Shown here: one piece after another, positions 1 to 11,910 of the stretch
How positions within the stretch are numbered: position 1 is the stretch's first letter
Layout: the number at the start of each line of letters is the position of its first letter
Origin: Dipteronia dyeriana
Lineage: Eukaryota > Streptophyta > Magnoliopsida > Sapindales > Sapindaceae
Direction of reading: 5' to 3'
Length of the DNA stretch: 64,000 nt
Assembly: GCA_032871835.1 (NCBI GenBank)
Contig: CM065299.1
Span: 33,902,074 to 33,966,073 of the forward strand
The notes under the pieces: generated by a model
Told to the model about the DNA's origin: nothing
What the model saw: the letters and a program-made list of their open reading frames with translations, nothing else
The model's database searches: none
Program-made: the position numbers and the translations under genes

Positions 1-1
1 A

Positions 2-960
2 ATGCCCAACATGAGGGAACAAAGAAGGGAATGGGCAAGCGGCCATCCAGTGGATAAGTTAGAAGAGATTCCTGTCCGAATAGGCCATCCCTTGAAGGTT
101 GTCAAAATCAGAGCCACCTTTGAGCCAGGAATGAAAGAGGGCTTGATCAGGCTCCTCACAAAGTTCAACGATATTTTTGCTTGGAGTCATGCTGAGATGC
201 CAGGGATTCCGATGACATTAGCTACTCATCGATTGGCAGTGGATCGGACCTTCAAACCCATTAAACAAAAAAGGCACCACTTTAACATCGAAAGAAATGT
301 TACGGTTTAGGAAGAGGGAGACAAACTAACCCGGGCGGGCTTCATCCAAGAAACACTTTATCCCTAGTGGATTGCTAATGTTGTCATGGTCACAAAGGCA
401 AATGGAAAGCGGCATATGTTTGTTGATTACACCGACCTCAAGCGGGCATGCCCGAAGGACAGCTTCCCTCTACCAAATATCGATCAGCTGGTTGATTCTA
501 CCTCCGGAAACAAGCTCATGAGCTTCATAGATGCATTTTTAGGGTACAATCAGATTATGATGCACCCCGCGGACCAGGAAAAGACCAGTTTCATCACAGC
601 ACAATGCTTGTACTGCTATAAGGTGATGCCTTTTGGGCTCAAGAACGCTGGAGCTACTTATCAGCGGCTAGTCAATCGATTATTCAAGCCCGAAATCGGA
701 AGGTCAATGGAGGTGTATATCGATGACATGATCACGAAATCGTTAACCTCAGAAGGCCACATGGATGACCTTTGTAGAACTTTCATGATCCTAAGGGAGA
801 ACCAGATTAGGTTGAACCCTTCCAAATGAGCCTTTGGGATAACTGCAGGGAAGTTTCTGGGCTTCATGGTTTATGAGAGAGGCATAGAGAACAACCCGGA
901 AAAGATCATGGCTATCCTGGATCTAGAATCCCCCACATCTCTTAAACAGGTTTAAGCCTT
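2..960 (+). pseudogene. gypsy reverse transcriptase domain (broken)
   Basis: Read in one frame with stops at about 308, 367 and 827, this is the N-terminal linker and RT of a Tat-like pol. Visible family motifs are FAWSHAEMPGI near 177-210, KRHMFVDYTDLKRACPKDSF near 406-465, MPFGLKNAGATYQ near 627-663, and the catalytic YIDDM at 715-729 (the usual F/YxDD box). The fingers-palm order is complete and the catalytic aspartates are present. In-frame stops mean no full polyprotein could be made. It would copy element RNA to cDNA in virus-like particles if intact. It continues without a gap into the RNase H region. Confidence 0.9.
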
Positions 961-1059
961 TACCGTACAGGTAGCAGCGCTCAATAGATTCATCTCTCAG
1001 TATACCAATAAGTGTCTACCATTCTTCAAAGCCATCAAGCAGGGAAGAAACATGGAATG

Positions 1060-1528
1060 GGATCAGGAGAGCGAACAAGCTTTCCAAGCTTTGAAAAAAT
1101 ACCTATCAAGCCCTCCACTGATAGTTAAGCCAAGTCCTGGAGAAGAGCTTCAAATACACTTAGCCGTTTCAGAGACCGCCGTAAGCAGGGCCTTGGTCAA
1201 GGAATGCAGGGATAGGGTCCGGTGACCTATTTACTATGTGAGTCACACTCTAACCAAGCTTGAAAAGAACTATACTCTGTTGGTGAAGCTCGCTTACGCC
1301 TTGGTAACCTCGGTAAGGAAGCTTCGTCCCTACTTCCATGCTCATTCAATAGTAGTGGTGACAGACCAACCCCTCCGTCAATTCTTACAAAGGCCAGATG
1401 TTTTCGGAAGGCTGGTTTTATGGGCCCTGAAGCTTACCCAGCTTGATTTAAGGTACAAGCCTAGAACCGCAATAAAAGCTCATGCACTAGCGGACTTTGT
1501 AGCAGAGTTCTCCGTACCTTCAGGATAA
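1060..1528 (+). pseudogene. gypsy RNase H domain (first of two, decayed)
   Basis: Following the RT thumb there is the RNase H-like module of gypsy pol. WDQESEQAFQALKKYL near 1060-1107 is the typical entry motif. The frame from 1238 reads HTLTKLEKNYTLLVKLAYAL, then VVTDQPLRQFLQRPDVFGRL, then ALADFVAEF before a stop at 1526. The DQPLRQ segment corresponds to the TDHQPL box common to plant gypsy RNase H. A stop near 1224 precedes the open frame. Its role would be to degrade the RNA strand of the RNA/DNA hybrid. Loss of strict catalytic residues is expected in Tat elements, where the second domain takes over. Confidence 0.8.
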
Positions 1529-1589
1529 GCAACCCCCACGGTAGCAGATGTAACCCCAGAGAGAATTCCAGAATCTGACAACTGGCCGG

Positions 1590-2140
1590 AAGGTTGTAAG
1601 TCGTGGATCCTCTACATTGATAGAGCTTCCAGGCAAGCCGAGGGAGGAGCGGGCATAGTTCTAATCTACCCAGAAGGAACTGAGTGCTGCCACTGTTTCA
1701 GATTTGAATTTAAAGTCACGAACAATGAGACAGAGTACGAAGCCCTCATAGCCAGAATAAGGGCAGCCATTGAGCTCGGAGTTGATTACCTGAATGTTAA
1801 GAGCGACTCTTCGCTTATGGTCAACCAAGTCTCCGGGGACTATCAAGCAAAAGGGGATAGTATGATCGCTTACCTGAAATTGGTTCAACAACTCAAGAGC
1901 AGATTTAAGGGATTCAAAATCGGGCAGATACCTCGACAACCGAATCATCGAGTTGACGTACTTGCTAAGATAGCTGTATATGGTGGCCAAACCTTATCCC
2001 ACAGAGTCCCTCTTCAAGTGATCCCCCTACCTAGCATAATGATAGGTAATGAAGCTTATACCTTGGATCGACAACCATGCTGGATGGACCCGATAGTGGA
2101 TTACCTACAGGACGGGAAACTTCCTGGGGAGCTCGATTAA
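1590..2140 (+). pseudogene. second RNase H domain (Tat-type aRH)
   Basis: A second, independent RNase H fold follows the first. It begins LYIDRASRQAEGGAGIVL (about 1611-1664), continues NNETEYEALIA (about 1722-1754) and VKSDSSLMVNQVSGDY (about 1797-1844), and ends VLAKIA by 1975. The D, E, D order of catalytic acids is visible (YID, ETEYEA, SDS). This archaeal-type RNase H downstream of a degenerate first one is known from Tat-lineage elements, which is the main reason for the lineage call. Only part of the domain is in an uninterrupted ATG frame (1817-2140); the frame upstream is open back into the linker. Confidence 0.85.
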
Positions 2141-2154
2141 GCTAGGAGAGTCAA

Positions 2155-3299
2155 AAGGCTCTCGGTCAGGTATTGCTTGGTGGATGGGCATCTATACCGG
2201 ATGGGAAGATCCCTTCCCCTGATCCGATGTTTACACCTAAAAGACGTAAAGTGGGCTTTGAGAGATGTTCATTCCGGGGAATGCGGGAACCACATTGGTG
2301 GAGAGGCTTTGGCTTATCAGGTTCTCTACATGGGATATTACAGGCCAACCATCCATCAAGACACGAAGAGCTTGGTGCAAGCCTGCGAGGCATGCCAGAA
2401 GGCCGTAAATTTGAGTCACCTCCCTCCGAAGCGATTGTTGTCCCTTAGCTCACCATACCCCTTTGCTATGTGGGGAGTCGACTTGATTGGACCGCTTCCT
2501 ACCGCTCCGGGTTAGGCCAAGCATGCTATAGTGGTAATTGATTATTTTACAAGATGAGTTGAAGCCGGACCTTTCTTCCAGATATCAGAAGAAAACATAA
2601 CAAGGTTCATCAAGACTAATATAGTTTGTAGGTTCGGAACCCCTATAGTAATTATAGTTGACTTTGAAAAACAACTCGATAATAAATTTTTTTACGAAGG
2701 CTTGGGAATCGACCTTCGGTTTGTTTCAGTAGCCCACCCCTAGACCAACGATCTAGTGGAATCCACAAACAAAGCCATTAAGAAGCTATTGAAGAAAAAA
2801 CTACAGTAGAAGAAAGGCAGATGGGCAGAAGAGCTTCCCAAGGTCCTCTGGCCTTACTGCACTACAAGGAGAACAACTACAGGGGAAACGCCCTACTCAT
2901 TAGCCTTCGGAGTTGAAGCAGTCCTACCTATCGAGCACAAATTGACCTTCTTTAGAGTCTAACATTTAGAACCATAGAGCAATGAAAGTAAGCTCTGAGC
3001 TAGCTTGGATCTCCTAGAAGAGAAGCAAGATCGAATAGCCGAGAAGGTAGCAATTTACCAAAGCAGGATTGCCAGGTACTTCAATATGAGGTTAAAGCTC
3101 GAAACTTCAAAGAAGGGGACCTGGTTCTTAGGAAAGTAATGTTGAATACTATGAAGAGGTCAGACAGGGTCCTATGGCTCAACTGGGAAAGACCATACCT
3201 AATAAAGATTGTGATCCGTAATGGGGCATACATGCTCGAGGATATGATTGGCCGACTCATCGATCATACTTGGAATGCAGATCACTTAAGAAAATTCTA
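2155..3299 (+). pseudogene. gypsy integrase (broken)
   Basis: The zinc-binding HHCC region is visible: HSGECGNHIGGEA (from about 2270), then CEACQKA (about 2385). The catalytic core keeps its three acids: D in WGVDLIGP at 2480-2482, D at 2660-2662, and E in LVESTNK at 2759-2761. The D-to-E distance is 33 codons, three fewer than I expect for this lineage, so a small in-frame deletion is likely. Stops interrupt the frame at several places from 2513 on, and the C-terminal part is in mixed frames. The pol end is recognisable from the wording NADHLRKF at 3274-3297 followed by a stop at 3298-3300. Confidence 0.85.
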
Positions 3300-3300
3300 A

Positions 3301-4682
3301 CCTTGAACAAGGAACTCATGAGCAGACAGCCTCCGCCTAGTTTCTTTTTATCTCCGACAATAATGTACTTCATTCTTTATGTCAATAAAGCTTGCTTTTT
3401 CTTATTTTCTCCAACTTCAACTATGTTCTACAATGATTTGGGACTACATGGGAAATTCGATATTATCACCCCAAGACCAGGGGTGGACTGGGGAAGCCCT
3501 CTAGCCACTCCTGATGCCTCGGCCAGGCACTATCCTCCGCCAAGAAGGGTCTGAGTGTAAGAGCATAGTTGACATCCAGATCTCAAGACCAGGAAATAGC
3601 TATATAGCCCTCCTGATGCCTTGGTCGGGCTACCACCCCCAAGATAAGTCTGAGTGTAAGAGCATAGTTGCCATCCAGATTCCAAGACCAGGAAATAGCT
3701 AGATAAGCTCTCTTGATGCCTTGGTCGGGCTACCACCACCAAGAAGGATTCAAGTTTAAGAGCGCGGAAGCCCTCCTGATCCCTAGCCTAAGAGAGGGCT
3801 AAACAGTTCTTTACTTGATGCCTACCTCAGGCTACAACCCCCTAAAGGGACTCAAGGATGGAGTGCTCGATTTACTTAAACTATAAATACCCCAGTTATT
3901 ATTGGTTACTAATCTTCCTTAGACGCGTGATTGTTCACTATATCAGGACTACGATCAAACAGGGGACTATCGACTAAAGACGTTAAGCTATAAGTCTTGG
4001 TAGTCAGAAAGCCCGAGCTAGCTGTCTGCTTTCACGTTTAAGCAATGTTCTTATCTTTTCATTCTTCCCAAGCTTAGTCGATTTGCATTAGAGGCTAAAC
4101 CTAGAGGGAGATCAGAAAAGAAGCAAGTACATGTAAGTCAAAATGTGAACCAGATCTCAAGTTAAGCTTTTTTAATAAATGGGAGAGCCTATTCCCCAAT
4201 AAGGCTACATTAGGCAGGGAGCCCAATCCCTGATTTTGGGTTACAAAAAAGAAAATGAAATGATAAAGGATCAAACATGGTTAAAGATGGGATGCCCACC
4301 CCATTTTTTGGGCATTCAAAATGAATTACGAGAGAGAGAATTCAAACTTCTTCATCTTTCTAATGACTTTCAGCCTCCTCTACCACAAAATGAACCTCGC
4401 CCTCTGCTCCCCTCTCCGGTGGTAGCTCATCCTGGTCAGCTATATCTACCGCCACCGCCACCTCCTCCTAGGGATTCATCTCAGCTGCTTCAAGGTCAAC
4501 AAGGTTCTCTTCTATGACTTCATTGATCACCGTCATAACCTCAGGCGGTATGGCTGCATCAAGAAGACTGGCCACTGACTCGGGCATAATCCCCCCTTCT
4601 ATTGACTCCACTTCTGAGAGCACTATGGAAGGATCTCGGGCTTTAGCAAGGTCTCATTCTAGATTTTCAGATTGGAACCCCC
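3301..4682. other. gypsy spacer between pol and antisense ORF
   Basis: No coding region is supported here. The stretch holds the minisatellite listed separately (3490-3780) and otherwise non-coding DNA between the pol terminus and the antisense frame. Several short open frames on both strands show no family motif. Such long spacers are usual in Tat-lineage elements. Confidence 0.6.
3490..3780. repeat. ~100 bp minisatellite, about three copies
   Basis: The anchor CTGATGCC recurs at about 3511, 3613 and (as TTGATGCC) 3713, giving spacings of about 102 and 100 bp. Each unit also contains GTCTGAGTGTAAGAGCATAG or a variant, a CATCCAGAT block and AGACCAGGAAATAGCTA. The same unit, in a longer array, occurs at 47640-48990 in the pol-less gypsy element, which ties the two elements together. 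Confidence 0.85.
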
Positions 4683-6877
4683 TTAAGGATTCTCTAGGAC
4701 CAAACGCTGGGAGAGGGAAAGAGGAGAAGGCAGATCTAGCACTTTAAACCGCTTCCCTACTCTATCCCTAGTAGAAGGACCTGCTCCATCATTTTTGGGG
4801 CGAGACATCTCTGCAGGTCGTGACATAATCTCTTCCCTATCCCAACCGGTGAAGCTGGAGAGATCAAATAGAGTGGGGAGAGCTTCCTTAACCTGATAGG
4901 AGGCATAGAAATACCCCTCATTGAAATAGATTCCACCTCGGCTTGAAGCTTGGTAACTTGAGCTTGTAGAGCTTGATTCTCGACATCTAGTGCTTGAGCC
5001 TCTCCCTTCCAATCATCCCACTGGCTAGCTTGTCGCTTCGACCGGAGAGTTTCATGATTAAAGGCCTGCTTCAACCTCTCGTGGTTGCACTGGAGCTCAA
5101 CCAGTTGTGTTTCTATTCCCCTCTGCCTAGAGGTCATCTCCTGGACCAGGGTTTGAGTCTGCGCCAGCAACCCCAATGGCTCACTCAGTCTCAGCCTCAG
5201 CCTTAGCCTTAGCTACCCGGTCGTGGAGAGAAGCCACCTGATATCCCATGGCTACTTGAAACTTGAAGGCCCACAAAGAGAACTCATGTTAGAAAATGAT
5301 AAACCAAGCTACTGAATGAGGAAGTAAAGCGGCGATTACCTCGGCTAGAAGAGCAGACCCTTTGGTAACCATGATTTCCACAGGCATCAAGATCATCCTA
5401 GAAAGCCTGCCATCTGGATAGGATGTAATGAATTGCTTCAGGACATCGTCCTGACCCACCGAGCTCGACTGTTGGTGGGGGCCAGATGGGGCGATCTCAG
5501 GAGTACCGGCCTTGGGATCCCTGGGAACCTGAACTACCAGGGAGGTAGCTAGATCAGTAGTAGGAGATGATATGACCGGGGAAGAATCAGTTGAAGTAGG
5601 AACCACTGATGAGACGGCAGAAGTGGACTTTTCAGTAGCTTGGGAGGCGGGCTCTCTTCTGTTTGGAGCCTTTGCTGCCCGAGACCCAAGAATAGCCATC
5701 TTGGACTTCACCTGGGAAGGTGATGGAGAAAGAACGAGCGAGGTAACAACCCTAATGGTTGACCCCCCTTCTTCGAAGCAGCCGAGAAAGCTCCCGGGGG
5801 AGATCTGGAAGGAGTAGGAGGGGTCAGAGCTTGCTAGGCTTCGCGAGAAGCTGGAGCAATAACAAACACTGTTAAGAAAGAGGTTAAGAACATCAGTACC
5901 GAACCATTCGACAACCCTAAAGCGTGATAGAGTAAGATACTTGCGAGGAGTAGTATCAGAGATCCACAGGTACTTGTTCACCTTGTGGGGGTCGACGGGG
6001 TCAGCAGTTGGAAACCTTAAATTCAGACAAAATCTGGCTAGGATGGTCTTCAACACAGCCTTGGACTCAGCGAGCAAGGAGTCCCGATCCCTCGAGGGTT
6101 TGTCGCTGAAAGTAGTGGGGACTACGAGCTCATGCACCCCGATGTCCACTTTTCTTCCAAGCGGGGTCTTTCCTTGAAGCCACAAGGATGATAAAATTGA
6201 ATTTGTTCTTGGCTTTGGCGTAAAATTGACCTCGAGGGACCCCAGCCTGGCTCCCTATCTGGAAAAAGAAAGTAAGCTTCTTTGCCTCGGGCTCTTTAGT
6301 TATGCTGCTCATCTTGCAGTGCTCCCTCCATAGCAAGAGGAAGCCAACTAGGTGCCTCCAGAAGCAGGGTGTTAGTTGGAGCGGAGCTAGTTGAAGGGCG
6401 TTGAGAGCCTGCCGAAGGGTAGGATGAAGAGAGAGCCTCACCCCGTTCTCGAAGGCTGCGACATGAATGGGAAGTACGTGTTTGGGTCGGCTGAATATGT
6501 CATAATTTCTGTGAGGGACTATGAGAGAGACGGTGTCAGGGATGCCGTATTTATTCCGAATGTGACTAATTGACTGAGGATCAATGGCGGAATCAGGAAT
6601 GACCCTGGGTTTGAAAGGAAGGGACGTCGACCAGAACCTTCCTGACAGCGTTGACCCTCTCCCCAGCATCAGAATCCTCGTCAACCAAGTTTAGAGGGTT
6701 GTCGGGCTGGTTCGAGAAGCTGGAGCTAATAGAGATGTTCTTGCTAGAACGACGACGCTGGCGGACCGGGGAGGAGTCCTCGTCACTTGAAATTCCTCGC
6801 ACCCATTTTTGAGGAACCAAGTTAGAGCCTCCGGTGCCCTCGACCAAGGCTTCAATGCTATCTGAGGAACTCGACAT
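4683..6877 (-). pseudogene. antisense ORF of Tat-like element (putative gypsy-type transposon domain)
   Basis: On the minus strand, starting from a Met at 6877 (MSSSSDSIEALVEG), overlapping open frames continue to about 4683 with at least three frameshifts. The order is: an acidic serine-rich N-terminus; a domain with YGIPDTVSLIVP, then HVAAFENGVRLSLHP and FWRHLVGFLLLW (about 6310-6560); a serine/threonine-rich linker; then a coiled-coil-like part near 4900-5170 and a C-terminal block EGYFYASYQVKEALPTLFDL. The middle domain resembles the plant 'putative gypsy type transposon' family (Pfam PF04195, by memory of its pattern). Antisense ORFs in this position are described in Tat-lineage elements; their function is unknown. 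Broken here, so no product is expected. Confidence 0.7.
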
Positions 6878-7241
6878 TGATGGGTGAGGAGAATTTAAAA
6901 GTAAGCGAAATACAAGGGGAAATTGGTAGAGGGTAGCAAGAAAGAAGGAATTCGAAAATTTGAAAATTGAGAAATTGTGAAGGAAGTGTTGGTATGGCCG
7001 GGTTTAAATAGAAGTTAAGGATAATGATGTTGGCGATATCCTCGGGAAGATCACCTAAGGTCACAGAGAAGCCGTTTTGCATCTGTTCTCTCATCGAAGA
7101 AAACACTAGTTCAAACCAAATTCAATATTGGGCAATTAATGAGAAGATTTCACTCTCATTGATTATTTTTATAACGGGAAAATTTTCCAATTACATAAGG
7201 AATCTGACTCCAACCCCAACTCTACCTCAGGTGTTCAAGTT

Positions 7242-7250
7242 AGAGGGGCG
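7242..7250 (+). other. polypurine tract of left gypsy element
   Basis: AGAGGGGCG directly precedes the LTR start TGGACG at 7251. The other gypsy element has CAAGTCAGAGGGGACTTA just before its 3' LTR (49553), and here CAAGTTAGAGGGG is found, so the site is conserved between them. It would prime plus-strand DNA synthesis. Confidence 0.7.
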
Positions 7251-8320
7251 TGGACGAGCCCCTACACGAACACTGGAACCCAGGCTTCTCCAGGCCACCT
7301 ATCGGGAAACCTTGGTTCCTGAGGTCGAGCTCCTCAACCACCTCGTAAAAGCCAGGAGGGATCTCCAAGCTCAAGAGACATTCTAGAGAAGCCCGACAAG
7401 CAAAGTAGGCTTCCTCTGAGTTAAGACTTTCAGATGACAAGCTTAACAGTAGTCTTAGACAGAAGCCTGCCAACCTCTCTAGAAGCCCGATGTCCCTACT
7501 GGGCATCAAAGAGGAATCACGTCTAGATTTACACTACCTCGTCTACCTCCTAGGAATGTATACAAGGACACCTCAAGCTCCCAAGGATCAGGAAAAATCC
7601 ATCCCGAGCTTCTAAGAACAGAGTCGAAGCATGGATCTACCTCGCTCTATGAGACGACAGGCAGTTAGCTGGGTAACCTCCATGAAAATCCATGCCGCGA
7701 TAACATACAAGATCATATCTTTAATTCTATTTACGTGATAGTCAAGAGTTTGATTCCTAAAAGGAAACAAACTCATTTTTATTAACAATATCATCGTTTT
7801 CACTATTTACTCGAGGTCAACAACTTTTAAATAAAGGATCCCGCCTGATAAGGAGGTAACGGATTCGTAGGATCGTGGTGGGATATCAACGAGTTAAAAC
7901 CTACTTGGAGCAGATATAAATAGGGCCAAGCATGACATACAGAAGATATACAAAAATAAAGAGAAGTAGAGGTAGACGAAAAACAGAGGAAGAACGACAG
8001 ATAGAAGAAAAGAAAAGAAGAGGGAAATGCCTAAATTCTATGTTCAGAACACGACCACCTTCATTTCCACTACTCGACAAGCACGAAGTTACCACTTTCC
8101 TAGATCCTAGAGAGACTGTAAGAACATGAGAGAGCAATCTGTATATCAAAGCAAGTAATCAATAATAAAAACTCCCATTTGTATCCTTACAATCCAGCCT
8201 CTCGTTTACCTCTAAAATAGGTCAAGTATCAACGGTACCGACCCCGGCCACCACTTCCGTGGTAGTGGTCTCGAGGGTGTTAATAGGAATTTCTCATCCT
8301 GAGCAAATTTCCCGTTAACA
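7251..8320 (+). repeat. 3' LTR of left gypsy element
   Basis: The LTR begins TGGACGAGCCCC right after the polypurine tract and ends CCCGTTAACA at 8320, so it has TG and CA ends and is 1070 bp long. Its last ~90 bp (from GGTACCGACCCCGG at 8235, including an imperfect palindrome CCACCACTTCCGTGGTAG) closely match the ends of the 2.3 kb LTRs at 40709-43003 and 49553-51851. The rest is different. The partner 5' LTR is outside the window, so the start rests on the polypurine tract only. Confidence 0.75.
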
Positions 8321-11174
8321 GAATTAATTATACGAAGAAAATGATCAATTATATTTGTTTTGTGATTGATTATTTATGTTGGAGAACTTTTATTACAGGA
8401 TATTGATTATAGTGGCTGGTTATATGCACAACACTGAGGTAGCTGTTGGTGCCCGTTCCATTTGGTTGGTTCCTTGTACCTGACTTCCCTTCCATATATA
8501 GCCTTCATTTATTTCTTTCTCAGTCCATTGTGATTTTGTTTACATTTAGTTTCTCTTCATTTTAAAATCTTGTTTGCAACATAACTATATATGCTTGGGA
8601 ATCAATGATTTCTCTTGGATTTTTTGCTGCAACTGGTTATGTTATTGGTAGAAAGTTTCCTTTCCCTTCCATCTTTGAAAATCCTTACTTTTTACTTCTG
8701 ATAATCAAGGGAAATAAAAAGACAGAATTGAATACGATGTAAGAAAAATATTGAAGCGAGAATAAGGTGTATGCCACTAAAAAATGCTAGAGTTTAAGTT
8801 TCTAGTAATATTGAACAAGGGTTGTGTATGTTTGCATCATAATTTCAATTCCAGTTTGTCCACGTATTAGAGTAATTAGGAGGGGCACCAGACCAAAGGA
8901 TCAATTTTTCCCTGATTGTTGACCCTCATTTTAGAGTAATTATTAATTGCGTAATAATATCTATAGTTGATTCAAATTAGATATATTGTTTGTTAGGGAT
9001 ATAAGAGGTAGATCGTTTTACTTAATAGTTAATGATACTTGCACATAATGCCATTCTCGGGGACTAAGGATAGGCTGGATTGGGTTCTAGTGAATCTTGA
9101 TAAGCAGTCTTTTTATCTTTTTATCTCAGATTTCCTTGTATTCGATATGGTGGCAATTTTCTTCTACAAGGGTTTTGGTGGATCTAGGATCTTTTTTTAT
9201 ACTTGAGAGCACCCATTTTTGTGGTAGCTTATTAACTTGAAACATAGTTTGTAAATGGATTATCAACATGGTTGTCAAACTGCTAGGGACTTGGTATGAG
9301 CTTTCACCTATTTATTTGAGTTTGGATGAGGTCAACGGTTGTTCCATTTCACTAAAAATGGGAAGAATTTTTAACTTTTTTGCATAATTAGTGTTGTTGT
9401 TATTACAATGGTTAATGAATTAGAAGTTTTACTGGCATTCACCATTTTTCTCAATTGCATTCAACCAGTTCTTTCAGGTGAGGAACTCAAAACAACTTTG
9501 TTCTATTTACAAATTGTAAACACCCAAGTCTCATGGTATGATTTGGTTTGGCGACTGTTTATCATTTTCCTAGGGTGACAGTAGGATCTGGTTGGCAGGC
9601 ATTAGTGGCATTTATAAATATCGGTAGTTACTACATTGTGGGAGTGCCTCTTAGGGTTTTGTTTATGATGGTTGCTGAAATATAATATTAGAGTATTGTA
9701 TTTTTTTTTTTGGCAACTTGTAATTAAGTTTTGAATTATAAGTTACAATTTCAATTGTATTCCAAGTTTAATAACAATGATTCTTAAAGTTACATGCCAA
9801 TTAATTTTGAAGTTGCATGTCAAATGATTTTCAAGTCAGTTGAATTTCAAGTTACATGCTAGTTGAGTTTCAAGTTATATGTCAATTGATATTCAAGTTG
9901 CATGCTAGTTTAATTCCAATTACATACTTGTTGTTTTCCAAGTTACATGCCAGTTTTATTTAAATTTACATGTCAGTTTCGTTTCAAGTTATATGTCAAG
10001 TTGTGGACATTTCAAGTTACATGTCAGTTGTATTCAAACTTACATGTCGGTTTCGTTCCAAGTTACATGTTACATGTCAATTATCAGTTGTATGTGAAGT
10101 TACATACTAGTTTCATTTGAAATTAATTAAACACAAATATCAAATAGAAAAAATGAATCAAAAATAGAATAAAGAGACAAATTGTAAGAAAGAGAAATGA
10201 ATAGAGAATTAATTATTTGTAAATGAATCCTTTTTTTTCACCTATAGCATATACAAATTATAAATTAAACCATAAAATAATATGGATCAAAGAGAAGAAA
10301 AAATTTACTAAGGCACGCACCTCCTACAAACCTCTTTTACAACAACATTAAGTTTAATGAAATGAACAAATTTACATATCTTTAAGTCCAATGTCATTAT
10401 TTCCTACTTGCATTTATCTCTAAGTAACAATTCTCAACTTTAAGTATTTTTGAGTTTTATCTTCATTTGAAGCATTCTAAACGTACCATCTATCTATTAC
10501 ATGGTATCTCCTATTCAAATTTACAGTTCTTCAAGTCAAATGTCATTATTCCCTATTATCAGCAACTTCATTTCCACTTCCAAACACATTGGCCTTAAGA
10601 CTGACTTCATGCTCAAATCGTTTATACTTCTCTAAATATTTATTGAGCATTTATGCCTAATCAGTAACATTATCCACCAAACATTAACGGATAATCATCA
10701 TTCTTTAACTCTGGCTTATCACTGAAGCAAGTCAACAAGTTACGTGCCAGTACAAATTACAAGTTACGAGTCAATACAAAAAAGTTACATCCCTATAGAA
10801 ACAAGTTACATACCTGTACAAAGCAAGTTCTGAACATAAAACAAGCTCTTCTTGTATTACACTTTAAACAAAAGTGTGATTTCAATAGTTACAAAATCAT
10901 TCACTTCCTTATAATTAAGCAATGAAAAATTCGAAGTTAGAAAATGCTTGCACAAAGGAACTTTGATTCATTTTCTGTTTTCCTATTATTATTATTTTTC
11001 GGTAGTTACAGTATTATTCACTTCTTTATGAAAAGGAATGGTTTGTGGCCTTTCTTCTCACTTGTCAAAATATACTGTTAGTATATTTGGATGTGCGGAC
11101 TTCTACAAGAGATAGACATTTATCGATGCATACTCGGTTCCTATTATACCTATTGGCTATCCTTCTTCTTAGGT
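8321..11174. other. non-coding flank with degenerate repeats
   Basis: AT-rich DNA with no recognised coding region. A short-period repeat at 9719-10120 is listed separately. The right end (TTCTTCTTAG at 11165-11174) looks like an intron 3' splice site for the exon that follows, so part of this stretch may be intron or upstream MULE sequence. Confidence 0.5.
9719..10120. repeat. degenerate ~22-30 bp repeat built on TTCAAGTTACATG
   Basis: About fifteen imperfect copies of TTCAAGTTACATGCCAGTT follow one another (variants such as TTCAAGTTATATGTCAATTG and TTCCAAGTTACATGCC). A few looser copies (AAGTTACGTGCCAGTAC, AAGTTACATACCTGTAC) reappear at about 10738-10825. No family could be named. Confidence 0.75.
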
Positions 11175-11472
11175 AGTGCCAGCCGATATCGCTGAGTGTG
11201 TTGTATTGAATCCATTATCTAGGAGGCAAGCAGGACGTCAGAGTGGGGGGGGGGGGGGGCGACATGCCTCGTCTTTGGAGAGGACAACCATTCAATCGTG
11301 TAAAAGATGTGGACAATCAGGTCATAATGCTAGGAGGTGTCCTAACCCACCTTTGAATAATGATGGTCCGAGCAGAGTTGCTCATCAGGAATACTGGCGC
11401 AAGTGTAGCATCTGTCATTCAGTTGGACATAACAAACAAACGTGCCCTCAGAAAGACTCCACCGTAGTATGA
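11175..11472 (+). pseudogene. MULE (mudrA-like) transposase, C-terminal exon with two zinc knuckles
   Basis: The exon follows a good splice acceptor (TTCTTCTTAG, ending 11174). It encodes VVPADIAECVVLNPLSRRQA, a basic glycine stretch, and two CCHC knuckles: CKRCGQSGHNARRC (about 11318-11359) and CSICHSVGHNKQTC (about 11407-11448), then a stop at 11470. The PLSRRQAGR-type motif followed by CxxCxxxxGHNxxxC is the usual C-terminus of plant Mutator-like transposases, which bind DNA ends and move the element. The catalytic DDE and SWIM regions were not found upstream. A run of 15 G (11245-11259) encodes five glycines and is probably a slippage expansion. Called a pseudogene because the rest of the gene is not visible. 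Confidence 0.65.
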
Positions 11473-11831
11473 ATGGACACGTTTAGTTTGGAGTCATTTT
11501 CATTAGTTGTAATTGTACAACTTGTATCTCATTTCTATTTTCAAATTAAATGGGGATGTAAATTTTAAGTTTCTCTTTTAAGATTGGTTTGCAATGTGTT
11601 GTTGTGCAATGTAAACAATTTTAAATAATCAAAGAATGATAATATTAAAAATAAATATACACAAAAATTATATACAGTCACAACAAATAGAATTTTGGCT
11701 GGGAGTTACAGAGCACCTCTATAGCCATTTTCTCCCTTATGGTGGCCATATCGTCTTCTGTTCAGTCGTACTGGACCTTTTCCGCCAGCACGTACTCTAT
11801 CAAACTCAACTTATGTGCCCTATAGTTACCA

Positions 11832-11910
11832 CTGTAATGACCGAAAAACACAACTGTTTAGTTGATAATAAATTATACAGGAAGTTATTTTGATGTTCAA
11901 ACACATATAC
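11832..11910 (-). other. intron inside Ulp1-like protease domain
   Basis: On the minus strand the exon ends ACAGAAAAG, followed by GTATATGTG, and the next exon begins TGGTAAC after CATTACAG. The 79 bp GT-AG interval splits the codon just before the active-site Cys region, and removing it joins the two protease pieces in frame. This supports a once-spliced gene and not a processed copy. Confidence 0.7.

Larger units (their letters stand above)
1..8320 (+). mobile_element. Ty3/gypsy retrotransposon, Tat-like, 5' end outside window
   Basis: The visible part runs RT, RNase H, a second RNase H-like domain, integrase, a ~100 bp minisatellite, a long open region on the opposite strand, a polypurine tract (7242-7250) and a 3' LTR ending in CA at 8320. 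Two consecutive RNase H-type domains plus an antisense ORF between pol and the 3' LTR are recognised hallmarks of the plant Tat lineage; assignment to that lineage is by family knowledge. Gag, protease and the 5' LTR lie to the left of the window, so the target duplication cannot be checked; the five bases after the LTR are GAATT. The coding part has many stops and is not functional. Confidence 0.85.

Noticed and set aside
2173..2448. Alternative plus-strand frame overlapping the gypsy integrase
   Set aside because: The neighbouring frame (2177-2515) contains the zinc-binding and WGVDLIGP motifs; this one has none.
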